64,000 nt of DNA from Adineta vaga (taxonomy: Eukaryota; Rotifera). Location of the stretch: the NCBI GenBank assembly GCA_021613535.1, contig CP075492.1:11408001-11472000 (forward strand), written 5' to 3'. The position numbers were made by a program, and so were the translations under genes. Below the pieces are notes generated by a model. It ran no database searches. It saw only the letters and a program-made list of their open reading frames with translations, and had not been told where the DNA came from. Below, piece after piece: positions 13,201 to 24,098 of this stretch. Within the stretch, counting starts at the first letter, position 1; every line of letters starts with the position of its first letter.

Positions 13201-14297
13201 GAATTTTATTGAAACAGGTAATTGATTCTTATTTATTTTAGTTTTATGATTGATTGTTTGATTGATTTTAGTAATTCAATTTCATACACGTATATTCATG
13301 TGGTGTTTACAACCAATGAAAAGTGCCATCATTCGAATATTTCCTTACGTATATTTTCAATTGAAACCAATAACTATTCTTTCTAAATAGTTTGTTCTCT
13401 ATTAGCTTTGTGAATTGGAAAGTATTATTCCAAGTGAAAATTTAACAATTAGTCGAATGTATGTTGCTATGACTTATCTTCACATGCCTTTTCTTCAAGC
13501 ATTAGTTGAACAATTAGAACAAGTAACTGATTGAAAATTAGAAAAGAAGAAAAAAAAATGTTTTTCTATTCTTTGAATGATAGGTTTGTCAAAGTCCAAA
13601 ATGGCATGCACGTCGTGTTGCAATGGAATTCATTCAAAATATGGTATTTTATAATTTCTTCAATGCTCGTTCTTATACAAAACAATTACGAGAACTTGTA
13701 TTGAAATGTTTATCTGATGAACAATTAGAAGTTCGAACAGTTGCATCGGTAGCGTTAGCTGGTTTCTATCAATGTGGTTATCTTCAAATTAATCAAGAAG
13801 ATTTTGTAAATATTTATCTTTCAGGATATTTGAAGTTTAATTTATTCATTTAGATATATTTTCATACAATGAGTAAAATAAAGTATTTCTCCAAAACAGA
13901 TGGAAAAAGAATTATTTCACCTAAAAAGTTAATCAAACGACATGGAGGTATGTTGACTAAAATGAGAAATAAAATTATAAATTTAATATCGAATCAGGTA
14001 TTCTTGGTCTTTGTGCTATTGTTCTATCATCTCCTTATGAAATTTCAAATTATGTTCCTGATGCATTGATGCTCCTATGTGAATGTTCACATGATCCTGA
14101 TATGATTCAAGTATGTCGTCAATTTCTGAAAAGAATGAATGTTAAATTCTTTTGTCATTTAGAAATCAATTAAGAAAACATTAACAGAATTTCGTCGTAC
14201 TCATCATGATTCTTGGCATGAACATCGAGAGAAATTCACTGATGATCAACTTGTTATTTTAGCTGATGTATTAATATCACCTAATTATTATGCTTAA
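7225..14297 (+). CDS. PSME4: Proteasome activator complex subunit 4 (PA200/Blm10)
   Basis: PA200 is a HEAT-repeat solenoid that caps the 20S proteasome and promotes ubiquitin-independent degradation, notably of acetylated histones in sperm and after DNA damage. The N-terminus ([30 protein letters not shown]) matches the family. So do CRSCRPYF-like and RPCLCPFDT segments, [16 protein letters not shown] and [10 protein letters not shown]...[14 protein letters not shown]. Near the C-terminus [12 protein letters not shown] and [18 protein letters not shown] are diagnostic; the former needs an intron at about 12228-12282 to be removed, although the frame is partly open through it. The protein ends in ...SPNYYA, the conserved Tyr-Tyr-Ala tail (HbYX type) that docks in the 20S alpha-ring pockets. 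More than 20 short introns interrupt the gene. Overall size is in the range of animal PA200 (about 1,800 residues). No broken exon was seen. Confidence 0.95.
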
Positions 14298-14623
14298 ATA
14301 TTAGTCTTGAATGCTGTGAACCTGTGTGAAATTATCCTTTTCCAAGAAGAAAAATAGTCAAACTGACATGAGTATTTTTTTCTTCATTATTTTCATTCTC
14401 TTTTTCTTTTTGTTGGCTAATAAAAATTCAATTATGTGTTCTAGTTCAGTAAGGCAATATAATTTGTGTATTTGCTCTTGAAGTGAAAACTACATCAAAA
14501 AATAAGTTTTTTCAACCAAGCAGTTTCAAAAATCATATATGAACATAAAAAGTTCTTCTAGTATGGTTTACTCGGCATATCCTTTATGTTATTTATTTCG
14601 AAAAAGATGAATATTTAAACATG
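14298..14623. other. PSME4 3' flank
   Basis: AT-rich 3' UTR and spacer downstream of PSME4, with an AATAAA-like signal (CTAATAAAAATT) near 14418. No gene seen. Confidence 0.6.
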
Positions 14624-14854
14624 AATTTGTTTTCCAATATATGTCCGAGTCATTTGACGGGCTGGTACAGCAATCCATATCATCAGAAATGTATAGGTAC
14701 CAAATATCGAACCCCAACATACCATCAATGGTAAACCAAGTAAAACAGTCAACAAGCGATAGATGAAGGCCTTAGTATAGTGATATGCTTGATGTGAAAC
14801 TTTGTGAAAGATTTCGAAACTATAAGCACTTGCATCAGGTTCAGCAATGACATT
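14624..14854 (-). pseudogene. Truncated duplicate of caveolin exon 2
   Basis: This stretch repeats the caveolin gene at 5884-6231 with about eleven base differences by eye. It lacks exon 1 and the intron, and diverges abruptly just upstream of the codons for VIAEPDASAYSF. It also lacks exactly 120 bp (40 codons) present in the intact gene between two CCAAT(A/G)TATG words at 5891 and 6011. The deletion removes the C-terminal helix but keeps frame, so the end reads RTYIGKQIHV and stops at 14615. An open frame continues upstream to an ATG at 15100, but that extension has no caveolin similarity. It could be a dead fragment or a truncated hairpin protein. I favour pseudogene because the scaffolding start and the C-terminal domain are missing. 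Confidence 0.75.
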
Positions 14855-15464
14855 ATTGACCATGTATTTCATCAAATATAGTTCTATTGTGGAATACGAC
14901 TGAGTTCTTTTTATCAACATCGGAAAAAGAAATATTATTAATTCTATTAAAATCAGTTCATTTGATCTTAACGAAGGTAAAATCTGAATGCTTTCTGATA
15001 CAAGAGCAATGATGTTCTTTTCTATTCCATAGGATCGATCTTGTTTCCTACTACTTCTTGTTTTGTGTATATTCTCTTCCACTATCCTTACTATATGCAT
15101 TTTTCCTGTTATTGCACAATATCAGCAGAATTTCAGCATAAGAGTAACTTCTAGTTGTAACAGAATTGGTGGTCCGAAGATGACGGCTTATCTTCAAGAA
15201 AACTAATCATTGTAATTAAAGATTACTCTGCCCGTTGTCAATCCAAGACCATCATTTTTTTCGTATGTTTTTCTTGCATATAAAATAGATCAATAAGTAA
15301 AACGATCTATTCAATCAAATCATTTCTTCTCAACACGGAATGACGTATTTGTCAAAAAAATGAAAAAAACGTATCATATCCGATTTCAATTTATATATGT
15401 CTTTCTATAAAGGTAGTTTTTGTAGGATCAATATTATTGCTTTCATTTTTCTTTTCTTTTCTTT
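14855..15464. other. Spacer between the caveolin fragment and the orphan gene
   Basis: Open on the minus strand as far as 15100 in frame with the caveolin fragment, but the translation looks arbitrary. No other signal recognised. Confidence 0.5.
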
Positions 15465-16289
15465 TTGTTAATCATGTATATGTTGTTACGAAGACAAATT
15501 TTATATATTTTCATCGTTTATCAATTTTCTGGAGGATTAATATTATCAACTTCATCTTTGGGTACAAATTTTACACGTTGGTCAGAAGATGATTGGTTAG
15601 AAACAAGCTTTTCGATTAAAACGAAATTTATGTTCAATCGTCAACGCTATGAAAATCTTATTCTTCGTACTCGAATGAATGAATGGTCATTAGAACTATC
15701 ATATGGAAATGTAAGTCATTTCAATCGATATTGGACAGAATTACATCTCTTTCTCAATGATCGTACTAGTTTAAACAATTCAACATTAGGTCATAGTAGA
15801 AATATCTGTAGTCCACCAGTAATATCTCCAATAACAAATGATTCTAATACTCGTATACCTGAATTAACAGATATGGATCAACGTATCGCACAATATTTTA
15901 TTAGTGATGGTTTTTTTCGTACGATTAATTATATTCATTGTAAACTTGATGAACGACGTCGTGAACCTTCATTACATCTTCAACTTGAAATTTATTTAGT
16001 AACAAATCGAGATTTTCAAAGTTTACTCTATTTTGAAATGTCTGAAGAGACATATAAGATACTCTTGGATCGTCAAGCAAGATTATATATACATAATCAT
16101 GACAGAAATTTTAAATATAATTTTAATCTAACTCAAACAAATCGATCGATAGTTTCTGATGTAACTCATGTATATATGATTAAATTATACAATCAAATTA
16201 TAGATAAAACAAGCAATGCAACAATGAAAAACTCTTCGAATATTCTATTTTTTGTTATTTTGGGAATTTTACTCTTATTCATAAAATGA
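15465..16289 (+). CDS. Orphan secreted or surface-anchored glycoprotein, single exon
   Basis: I do not recognise this family. The 274-residue frame has no introns. Its N-terminus has basic residues followed by a hydrophobic run (ILYIFIVYQFSGGLILSTSS), a plausible signal peptide. The C-terminus ends in NILFFVILGILLLFIK with almost no cytoplasmic tail, so it may be a membrane anchor or a GPI-attachment signal. Between them are many N-glycosylation sequons (NFT, NVS, NNS, NDS, NLT, NRS, NAT, NSS) and only two cysteines (in ICSP and IHCK). Start choice is open: a second in-frame Met lies at 15474. An absence of introns in this genome can mean a young, retroposed or transferred gene. It sits between the caveolin fragment and a MITE. 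Confidence 0.6.
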   Translation: MLIMYMLLRRQILYIFIVYQFSGGLILSTSSLGTNFTRWSEDDWLETSFSIKTKFMFNRQRYENLILRTRMNEWSLELSYGNVSHFNRYWTELHLFLNDRTSLNNSTLGHSRNICSPPVISPITNDSNTRIPELTDMDQRIAQYFISDGFFRTINYIHCKLDERRREPSLHLQLEIYLVTNRDFQSLLYFEMSEETYKILLDRQARLYIHNHDRNFKYNFNLTQTNRSIVSDVTHVYMIKLYNQIIDKTSNATMKNSSNILFFVILGILLLFIK

Positions 16290-16313
16290 AAATATAATAA
16301 AATCATGATGTTA

Positions 16314-16316
<3 letters not shown>

Positions 16317-16344
<28 letters not shown>
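16317..16344. repeat. (AT)n microsatellite
   Basis: About 14 uninterrupted AT units just after the orphan gene and just before the MITE. Confidence 0.95.
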
Positions 16345-16350
<6 letters not shown>

Positions 16351-16373
16351 TTACAATCTAGTTTAATTGAATA

Positions 16374-16798
16374 GGATCAAGCGCGAACGCTCGATCCCTG
16401 TAGAAAAATCATTCACTTGACTTTTGTCACTGGCGTCAATGCTGTAGCATCTCAACCAGGGACTTTCTTCTTCTTGGTCAAGAAAGTTCCAGTGTTGGTA
16501 AGTATGCTTATTTCTAGCATTGATTTGTCTCTAAATATTCTTACTGATAGCACATATTGTGCAGTAAGAGTTGACTATTTTCGTAAGTTTGTTCTGTTTC
16601 ATAAAACTAAATACAATGACTCATTTCTCATGACACAAAGAAAAGAAGTATTTCATTACATTATGCAAGTAATGTCAATTCTTACTGCACAATATGTGCT
16701 ATCAGTAAGTCACTGGTTGAGATGCTACAGCATTGACGCTAGTGACAAAAGTCAAGTGAATGATTTTTCTACAGAGATTGAGCGTTCGCGCTTGATCC
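16374..16798. mobile_element. 425-bp non-autonomous inverted-repeat transposon (MITE), TA-flanked
   Basis: The ends form an 86-bp terminal inverted repeat (16374-16459 and 16713-16798) with only three mismatches by eye, starting GGATCAAGCGCGAACGCTC. A TA dinucleotide flanks each end (16372-16373 and 16799-16800), fitting the TA target duplication of Tc1/mariner-type elements. Inside are two further foldback structures. One is a perfect 29-bp inverted repeat (16540-16568 with 16681-16709). The other is an 11-bp hairpin (16459-16469 with 16480-16490) on the left side only. The whole unit could fold into a branched hairpin. No transposase is encoded, so mobility would depend on an enzyme supplied elsewhere. 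A 130-codon frame crossing it (16417-16809) is a by-product of the repeat. Confidence 0.85.
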
Positions 16799-17031
16799 TA
16801 TACTGTTAAATGATTTAATGATGAGATGAAATTTTAGATGTTGATGATTTTACGGACAAATAAATGCATTTAGGTGCGTTACGAACACTTCAGCATATCA
16901 TTTATTTAAATTTTATTATTTGAAAAAACGTAAGAAAATATAAAAATTCATTGAGGATTAAAATAAAAACGCCGGGATAGAGAAGGACATTAAAAAAATC
17001 GATCAGCACCTTGATTGATTGATTGATTGAT

Positions 17032-18745
17032 TTATTTGAAGATTTTTCCTTGATTAAACTTTTTACCATTGTGTTCAACTTCCCAAAGGAAATATTGATT
17101 AACTAAATTTCTTGTATTTTCATCATCAATTGATAAACGTTTCCATGAATAAGATTCATAATCAACTTGCCAATCAGATGAAAGCTAAAAAAAGGAAATG
17201 AAATTCAATCCAGTGAAAACAAACTTCCAAATATCTTTACTTCAAAAGCAAGTTCATGTCCGCGCCAAACCCAAACGCCTGCAATCGTATTATTATTATT
17301 TTCACCGAAAACACACATACTAGCAAATGCATGTTTACGTAATTTATCTAATCGTTGATAAAAACCGGAGATTAAATTACATGTCATAAAGACTTGAGAT
17401 AATTCATCAGGATATTTATATTCACAAAACCAAATTGAACAATGATCCTTATCAAAATTTTGCCAAAAATATGGAATAGCTTTCGTTGCTGTATCTTCAT
17501 TTGAATAAACACGTTTGAATTCATCCATATTAAAATTTGGTTTAGGCATATCAGCAAATGGATCTTTTTGCTTTGGTTCATTAGCATAAACGTCATCAGT
17601 TTCATCAACTGCATCTGCTGTAGTATCAACTTCTTCTTCTTTTTTCTTCTCAACTTTCGCTGGTTTTTCTTCTTGTTTAGCTGCTTTCTTCTCTTTTTTA
17701 CCTTTTGGTTCTTCTGTTGTAGTTTTACCAGCTGCTTGTGAGAAATTTTTTGGAGCTGCTTGAGTTTGAGGTATATGATCACGACGTGAAAGTTCCGCAT
17801 ATTTTTTTGCTAAAAAGAATATTAGTAAAAACATTTTCCGCTAGAAGAAATCTTACCATCAAATTGTGCAGTTTTCTCACAGAGTTTAAAATCAGTACCA
17901 ATTACTGCTTGAAATTCTTTCTGATGAATCATTGTTAAAAACCATCGTGTTACATTTGGATATGTTTCACGTATACTTGGTTCAATAATCTAACAACAAA
18001 CATTGAGATAATAAATTCATTACTAAAAATATCCTACCCATTGAAATAATAATAATAAATCACAAGCGAGTGCAATATCAGCTAGTGTAATACGTTCACC
18101 AACGAAATATGTACGTGTACGAAGATATTCGTTTAATACTTGTAAAATATTCGTTAATTCATGCTTTGCATGTTCGTTGTTATTTTTATTGAATTGTAAA
18201 ATACCCATACATGGATATACTAATGTTGTTGATACAGTATTGATTTCACGATCAGCATATTCAATCCATTGAAGAACTTCAGATTGTTCGGTTAAGTTTT
18301 GACCATGAAGTTGTTCATTTGAGACTATAATTTATTGCAAAATTTCATTCGATTATTGATATCAAATGAAAAACAAAATACATACGATAGTATGCAATAG
18401 CATTCGATTCGAATAAATAAATACCAGCATCATTTTCATATGCAGGTACCTAAGAAACAGATATGAATATATAATCTATCCGAGTGTTTATAAGAGATAT
18501 AATTCATACTCTGCCTGTTGGAAATTTATCGATATATTCCGATGCTCGATTCGTTTCATTCATCTTGAATTGATCTTCACTTACGATGGTCAATTGTGCG
18601 CCACTATATTGAGCAGCAATCTGAGCTTTATAACCACGAATATTACCTGGAAAGGTATAGAGGATCTAGAAAAGATGTATGCCATAATTGACAAGTAAAT
18701 ATTGATGCTTTAGTTTCTTACACCGTTGCCTTGATCTGATGCCAT
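17032..18745 (-). CDS. EEF1G: Elongation factor 1-gamma
   Basis: eEF1G is the scaffold subunit of the eEF1B exchange complex that recharges eEF1A with GTP during translation. The N-terminal half is a GST-like fold: [16 protein letters not shown], then [13 protein letters not shown] and [11 protein letters not shown], then [22 protein letters not shown] Lys/Glu/Ala-rich linker follows (about 17580-17740). The C-terminal EF1G domain contains [59 protein letters not shown] and [18 protein letters not shown]. Length is about 430 residues, normal for the family. Seven or so short introns are present. Its start is 237 bp from the divergent SNRNP27 start, so the promoter is probably shared or compact. 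Confidence 0.97.
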
Positions 18746-18982
18746 GAATTAGGTCTTGTAAATATAAAAAGAAATGATAAATCGTTGAGGATCCAGAGTT
18801 TAAATAGGAAGAAGATCGAAGATTTTGCGAAATCTTGCGAAAAATAATGATGAAATCGGATTGAATTGACGAAAATGGAGGCTTTTGTTTACTCGCACGA
18901 GATTGGTCTAATTTTCGAACAAATGAGAGAATGACTGATGAAAGAATAAAAGAAATATTCTTTCTTTTTTTTTCTATTTGTC
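18746..18982. promoter_or_regulatory. Compact bidirectional promoter, eEF1G/SNRNP27
   Basis: 237 bp between divergent start codons of two highly expressed housekeeping genes. Both promoters and 5' UTRs must lie here. I see no clear TATA box; a T-rich run immediately precedes SNRNP27. Confidence 0.5.
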
Positions 18983-19692
18983 ATGCCGCGCAGTCGAAGT
19001 CGTAGTCCAAGAGGTACGTTCATTTACTAATATATATTAACAAAAGTTTTCTGATCCTTTGATTTAGATCGATATGGTAGCAATCGATATCGTGGAGGTG
19101 CAGCATCCAATTCAGGAAGTAATCGACGACGAAGTAGTCGTTCAAGATCACGATCGCCAAGAGATCGAGATCGAACACATCGTGATCGTGACCGTCATCC
19201 ACAAAGATCTGATCGTATGACAAAACGTTATTCACGATCACGTTCACGAACACGTTCTCCATCACCAAAAGCATTTGGCAATAAAGTTGTTGACAAACGT
19301 AGTGAACCAGTCAAACGAATTTTCGATCGTAAGAAATAGTTATGTTCATTTTTTCTTCTCTTTATTTTGTTTTTCATTTATTATAGCTTCGGAATTACAA
19401 GGAAAAACAGAAGATGAAATTGAAATGTTAAAAACCATGGGATTTGCAACATTCGATTCTACTAAAGTAAGTCTCCTTTTAATTTTCAATCAAAATTTTC
19501 TTCATATAAAACTTTCTTTAGGGTAAACATACTGAAGGTTCTACAAATGCTTCCGGCGCTAATATTCAACAAAAACGTCGCTATCGGTAAGAGAATCTTA
19601 TATTATTAATGTTCTATTTTAACTTTTCTTTTTCTAGACAATATATGAACCGAAAAGGTGGTTTCAATCGTCCTTTGGATCCAATTGCTTAA
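18983..19692 (+). CDS. SNRNP27: U4/U6.U5 tri-snRNP 27 kDa protein
   Basis: A spliceosomal tri-snRNP component that helps fix the 5' splice site at the pre-B to B transition. The first two exons encode an Arg/Ser-rich domain ([16 protein letters not shown], repeated RSRSRSP and RDRDRDR-type runs). The C-terminal half is the conserved SNRNP27 domain: [21 protein letters not shown], then [19 protein letters not shown] and PLDPIA before the TAA at 19690. About 165 residues, like the animal orthologue. Three short introns. An AATAAA at about 19735 gives a short 3' UTR, and COQ4 begins 76 bp beyond it on the same strand. Confidence 0.95.
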
Positions 19693-19799
19693 CTCATGTA
19701 TCTAATTCTCGTACATATGTATTTGTTTGTTTGATAATAAAAAAAAATCATATTCATCAACATGTTTTGTTTTCATCATTTGTGATTCTAATAAAATCG

Positions 19800-19813
19800 A
19801 ATCTTAATTGTAG
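19800..19813 (+). promoter_or_regulatory. Acceptor-like site directly before COQ4
   Basis: ATCTTAATTGTAG ends two bases before the COQ4 ATG, and only 121 bp after the SNRNP27 stop. With so little room for a promoter, a spliced-leader acceptor is a reasonable reading. A non-coding first exon overlapping SNRNP27 is the alternative. Confidence 0.45.
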
Positions 19814-19815
19814 AA

Positions 19816-20605
19816 ATGGATCGTTTATACGGAACACATAAGCCGACAAATTTAATACAAAAAAGTCTTCTAGCTGTTGGCTCAGGTTTAATGTCGATAG
19901 CAGATCCATCACGTGATGATATGATTTCAATTTTTGGTGAAACAACAGGTACTTTAGCATTGAAATACATGCAAGAACAAATGGTTGTTGATCCTGAAGG
20001 AGATCGAATTCTTAAGTAAAGATAATTATTTCAATGTTTCATCTTTTGTTTGTTATATAGAGAACGACCAGTGATAAATACAAAAACTGTCAATTTAGAT
20101 TATCTAAAATCACTTCCTACTGGAACATTGGGTAAAGAATATTCAAATTTTCTAACAAAATATGTAAGTGAATTGTTTAAATAGGTTTTCTCTTTTATTT
20201 GATATTTCTTAATTTTGAGAGAATTTAACTCCGGATGCTCGTCGACCTGTTTCATTCATTGATGATACAGAATTAGCTTATATCATGCGACGTTATCGTG
20301 AAATACATGATCTCACTCATGTTACTCTCGGAATGCCTATTAATATGTTAGGTGAAGTTACAGTAAAATGGTTCGAAGGAATTCAATATGGTTTACCTAT
20401 GTGTGTCTTAGGTGCATTTTTTGGACCAGTTCGTTTAGGTCCAAAACATACTGCAAAATATCTTCGTTTAACTTTACCATGGATAGTTCGTACTGCCCGT
20501 CAATCACGTTCATTTATGAATGTTTATTTTGAAAAACATTGGCATAAACCTATCCAAGAATTTCGTCGAGAATTGAATATCCTCGAACCACCACCAAAAA
20601 TTTGA
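19816..20605 (+). CDS. COQ4: Ubiquinone biosynthesis protein COQ4
   Basis: COQ4 is a mitochondrial, matrix-side protein of the coenzyme Q synthesis complex, required for assembly and implicated in oxidative decarboxylation of the Q head-group. Three exons encode about 230 residues. The conserved metal motif is intact: HDLTHVTLGMPINMLGE, i.e. H-D-x2-H-x11-E. It is followed by VKWFEGIQYGLPMCVLGAFF and RLGPKHTAKYL. The N-terminal exon (MDRLYGTHKPTNLIQKSLLA) lacks an obvious long mitochondrial presequence, so the true start could lie further upstream through a spliced exon. Introns are at about 20016-20060 and 20164-20222; the second uses an acceptor ending GAGAG. It lies in tandem 123 bp behind SNRNP27. 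Confidence 0.93.
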
Positions 20606-23600
20606 TCATATTCACTTGTATTTGTTATCCTTAGTGCTTTTCATTTCTTTGTTTTTTGAATAAATACACATGGATAGATGTGATGTATTTCAAATTATTA
20701 TTCGATTGGAAATAACGAAGAATATTTAATTTTATTCGTTTATTTTTAGATAAAAATTAGGAAACATGATCATCTGATAAGTATCGCTAAGAACACTGGA
20801 AAATCAGAAGAAAGATTCTTTTTTGTTATTTTATACTCAATTATAGAATGAAGTTCATGAAAATTTCACTATTTATCGAGCATATTAACTATTATGTATC
20901 ACTATTATCATGTATTAGTAGTTAATATCGATGTATATCTATCGATCGATCCATTTGTCATAACCGTTCTTGTCCTTCGAGAAAAGAAGAAGAAGAAGAA
21001 AAAGGAGAAAAGATATTTTTCTAATATAAGCAGATGATGATGTACTTTGCTTTCTTTGTTTCAGATTGGCTGTGACACACATATACATCGACGTCGATTT
21101 TTCTTCTTTTCTATAGCGATACTTTGAATCGATCACTTGCTTTTCTCGGTTGCTTATCTTAGCAATACTGCCGTGTGTTTGACACTCATGTGCGCTTGAT
21201 GCCGAATGTCACTTGCGTATTCCCGTTTTTCTTCTTTTTCTTCTTCTCCTTCTTCTCTCTTTATAGACATTTAAGCATATAGATAGCTAGATATGTTTTT
21301 CCAAGAATCCTCATCTACCGTTGACGATGTCGAGTTAACAGAAATGAGAGAGATCACATATCTTTCATCTTCTCGACATGCATTACTTGTTCTCTATTTG
21401 ACAATCCATTCACTGAATGCAAATTAACTTGACTAGGTTAGTGAACATTGAGAATGAATGTTTGACGTTCTTCTCATCATTTTTTTATACCATGCGCCTA
21501 ATTTCTATTCGCTCGTGATTTTGACATCGTCAACTGTCAAATGTATAGGAGGTGGATGAATACATTAAATACAAACTTTCATGTGTATATTGTTGTTCAA
21601 GACTTGCTTGTCTGTTATTATTTAGCTTTGTGTTACAATCATTACGCATGTCTTATAATTTATATATATATATATATGCATGCGTGCGGCGTCTAAAAAA
21701 GCAATGTAAATGGATTGTAGTAGTTGTAGTAGTATCGGTACAGTGGTAGAGAGAAAAAATTGGAGCAAAAGAAATGAATAGTGTGTGTGCGTGCGTTGTC
21801 GTCCTCGTCTATAATATGATCGCAGTATATCTCCACTGACACACACAAGCATGCGCGAAAGGTTATTGTTTTCACATCTTCCCTCGACGACGACAACTAC
21901 AGGCAATTCAAGAAAAAAAAGTGGGTGTATATCTGTATGTATATTATCTTTCATCAAACTGTGTGTGTGTGTGTCTCTCAAAAGTATGTAGAAGAAAACG
22001 ATGGGTGACCATTATTGAAATCATAAACGAATAAGAAAGTGTTACTAGTGAAAATAAGTTCGAATAAGTAGGCGGTCAATCAGCAAACAATTATTTAGAT
22101 CACTGTTGTTTTATTCAGACGAGAAAAGAAAAAGAAAGGAAGAAAGAAAGAAAAAACGACGAGATGATTTCAGATTCAGCTCGACAAATCATCATCATCA
22201 TCATCAACGACAGCAGCAGCATCTTCTCTCTCCCTCCTCACAATAGTAGAGTGTGCCAATGCTCGTTTTTTCTTCTTTTCTTAGTCTATCTGCCTGTCTG
22301 ATTGTTGTTGTGTATTACAACACGAAAGATGTGGTGTGCCTCTTTATAAAAGATATAAATCTGGTTATAAGAAAAACAGAGCAGACAACGACGTTGTATG
22401 TGTTTGCGAGTGTGCGCTGATGAGAAAGAGTAAAAAAGTCGAGACACAATAACGTAGTAGTAATGCCGAATGGTTTTGTTTAAATACGAAAACTTAAAAA
22501 TGAGAATCAGAGAGACAGAAACAGAGTGAGTGAATAAATGAAGGAAGAGCTATGTGCTCGCCTTTTCTTATTGTGTATATGCGTGTGTGCTGTCATTCAT
22601 TCGCGTTTTTATTCAGTGCCATACTACATGTATTATACACCGGCATGATACAAACAGTATGTACACGGAAAATTACTATTATTGCTCATGACTTGTATGT
22701 TGATGACGATTGTTTGACTCTTAAAGAATGAGAATCGGTGAAAATATGGAAGAGCAAGAGCGAAAAAAAGAATTCGATCGAATATTCTCTTGATGTTCGA
22801 CAAGCCACGTGTACGATTTTTTTATTAGTATTTGTATTCGTTTAACAAAAGAAATGAAGCTAGGCAATGAAAAATGTGCAAGTAATCGAGAAATACATAT
22901 ACACATACAATTGATGTGCTGCTTGTTCGTCGATTTGTCTGCTTTATTCATGTGCATATATGTATACAAAGAAGCACAATACACACGTCAACATTAAGTG
23001 CAAATAGATGAAAAAAATATAGAAACAACTCCCTTATTCTCTTGCATTTTTTTCCTCAATAGTTTAGTTGTCTTTGTCTTACTCATGCGATTAGAAGTCA
23101 GTATTACGATGACTATACACTATTCTCTATGATCATTATCATCAGTAAGATAAGCAACGAACGAGACTAGCGTGCTAGCGCGTTTTGTTTTACAAAAAAA
23201 AAGGGAATCGCCCTTCTTGACGTTGACATCGTCTCTTCTGCTATTGAGCATTTTACTTGTTCTTGTCTCTGTGTTATGTTTTGTATGTGTGTGTGGCGGG
23301 CAGATACTGTTTCCGGTTAATTGCGGCGGTCGTCGTCGATTTTTCCCTTCTTCTTTTCACGCACACTCACACATGCCGCTCATTTTCTTTTCCCGTTATT
23401 TTATTGCCAAAAAAGCAAAACGAGAAATATTTTTATTCGTTATATATACATACATACTTATTTTAATTCTTTCTTCAGTTTTTTCCTCATCATCATCATC
23501 GTCGTCTTATGTCATAACTCATCCTTTCCTTTAACTTCAATCTTATTTGTTGCATACCTTTTCTCGTTTTATATAATACAAGAAAAAAAACGTTTTTCTA

Positions 23601-24098
23601 TTTCCCGTCTTCTTCGACGTCTCCTTATTCTTCTTTTTCTGCTTTTTTTGACACACGCAAACTAACTCAATCTTTTATCGAATGTGTCACTATATTTAGA
23701 AGAAAAGCAACTTTAGTTAGTACTTCGAGAAGAAAATCAACATTCATCTAGGCAACAAAATCAAATTAAGACACATACACAACTTAGATGAATATATGCA
23801 TGCATGTATAAAGAAGAAAAGTGTCAATAATGTATGTTGAACGTCGACGACGGCAAGCGGGCACAACCTTGTATGAGTGTTCGTTTCTCTCTCTCTCTCT
23901 CTCTCATGCCACACCATCACTGACCGATGAGAAAGAATAATGTATACATGCCGTTTTATTTCTAGATGTGATGTTCACACGACGGATGCTCTATGTAGCA
24001 ACAAAAGACATAGAAAGATTCATCTTTCATTCCCGGTGGTCGTGTGTATTGTATATGTGTACTTCGTATTCATTCTTTAATCAGCAATAACAACGACC
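20606..24098. other. 3.5-kb non-coding region upstream of the BAZ2 gene
   Basis: The longest gene-free stretch in the window. A COQ4 polyadenylation-type AATAAA lies near 20658. The rest is rich in simple sequence: TA run near 21660-21678, TG run near 21961-21974, CAT/CAG runs near 22190-22220 and a CT run near 23889-23905. No open frame here has protein-like composition or continuity. It probably holds the BAZ2 promoter, non-coding 5' exons and regulatory sequence. Confidence 0.6.

Noticed and set aside
14855-15100. Upstream extension of the caveolin-fragment frame
   Set aside because: No similarity to caveolin and no splice signals; probably chance open frame in AT-rich DNA.
16417-16809. 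130-codon frame MTFVTGVNAV...
   Set aside because: It lies almost wholly inside the MITE and runs through both inverted-repeat arms; no protein family.
17384-17800. 138-codon frame overlapping eEF1G
   Set aside because: Shadow frame of the Lys/Glu-rich linker; eEF1G domain reads cleanly in the other frame.
21622-21981. Minus-strand 119-codon frame in the 3.5-kb gap
   Set aside because: His/Thr and Tyr runs derive from TG and TA simple repeats; no intron pattern or domain.
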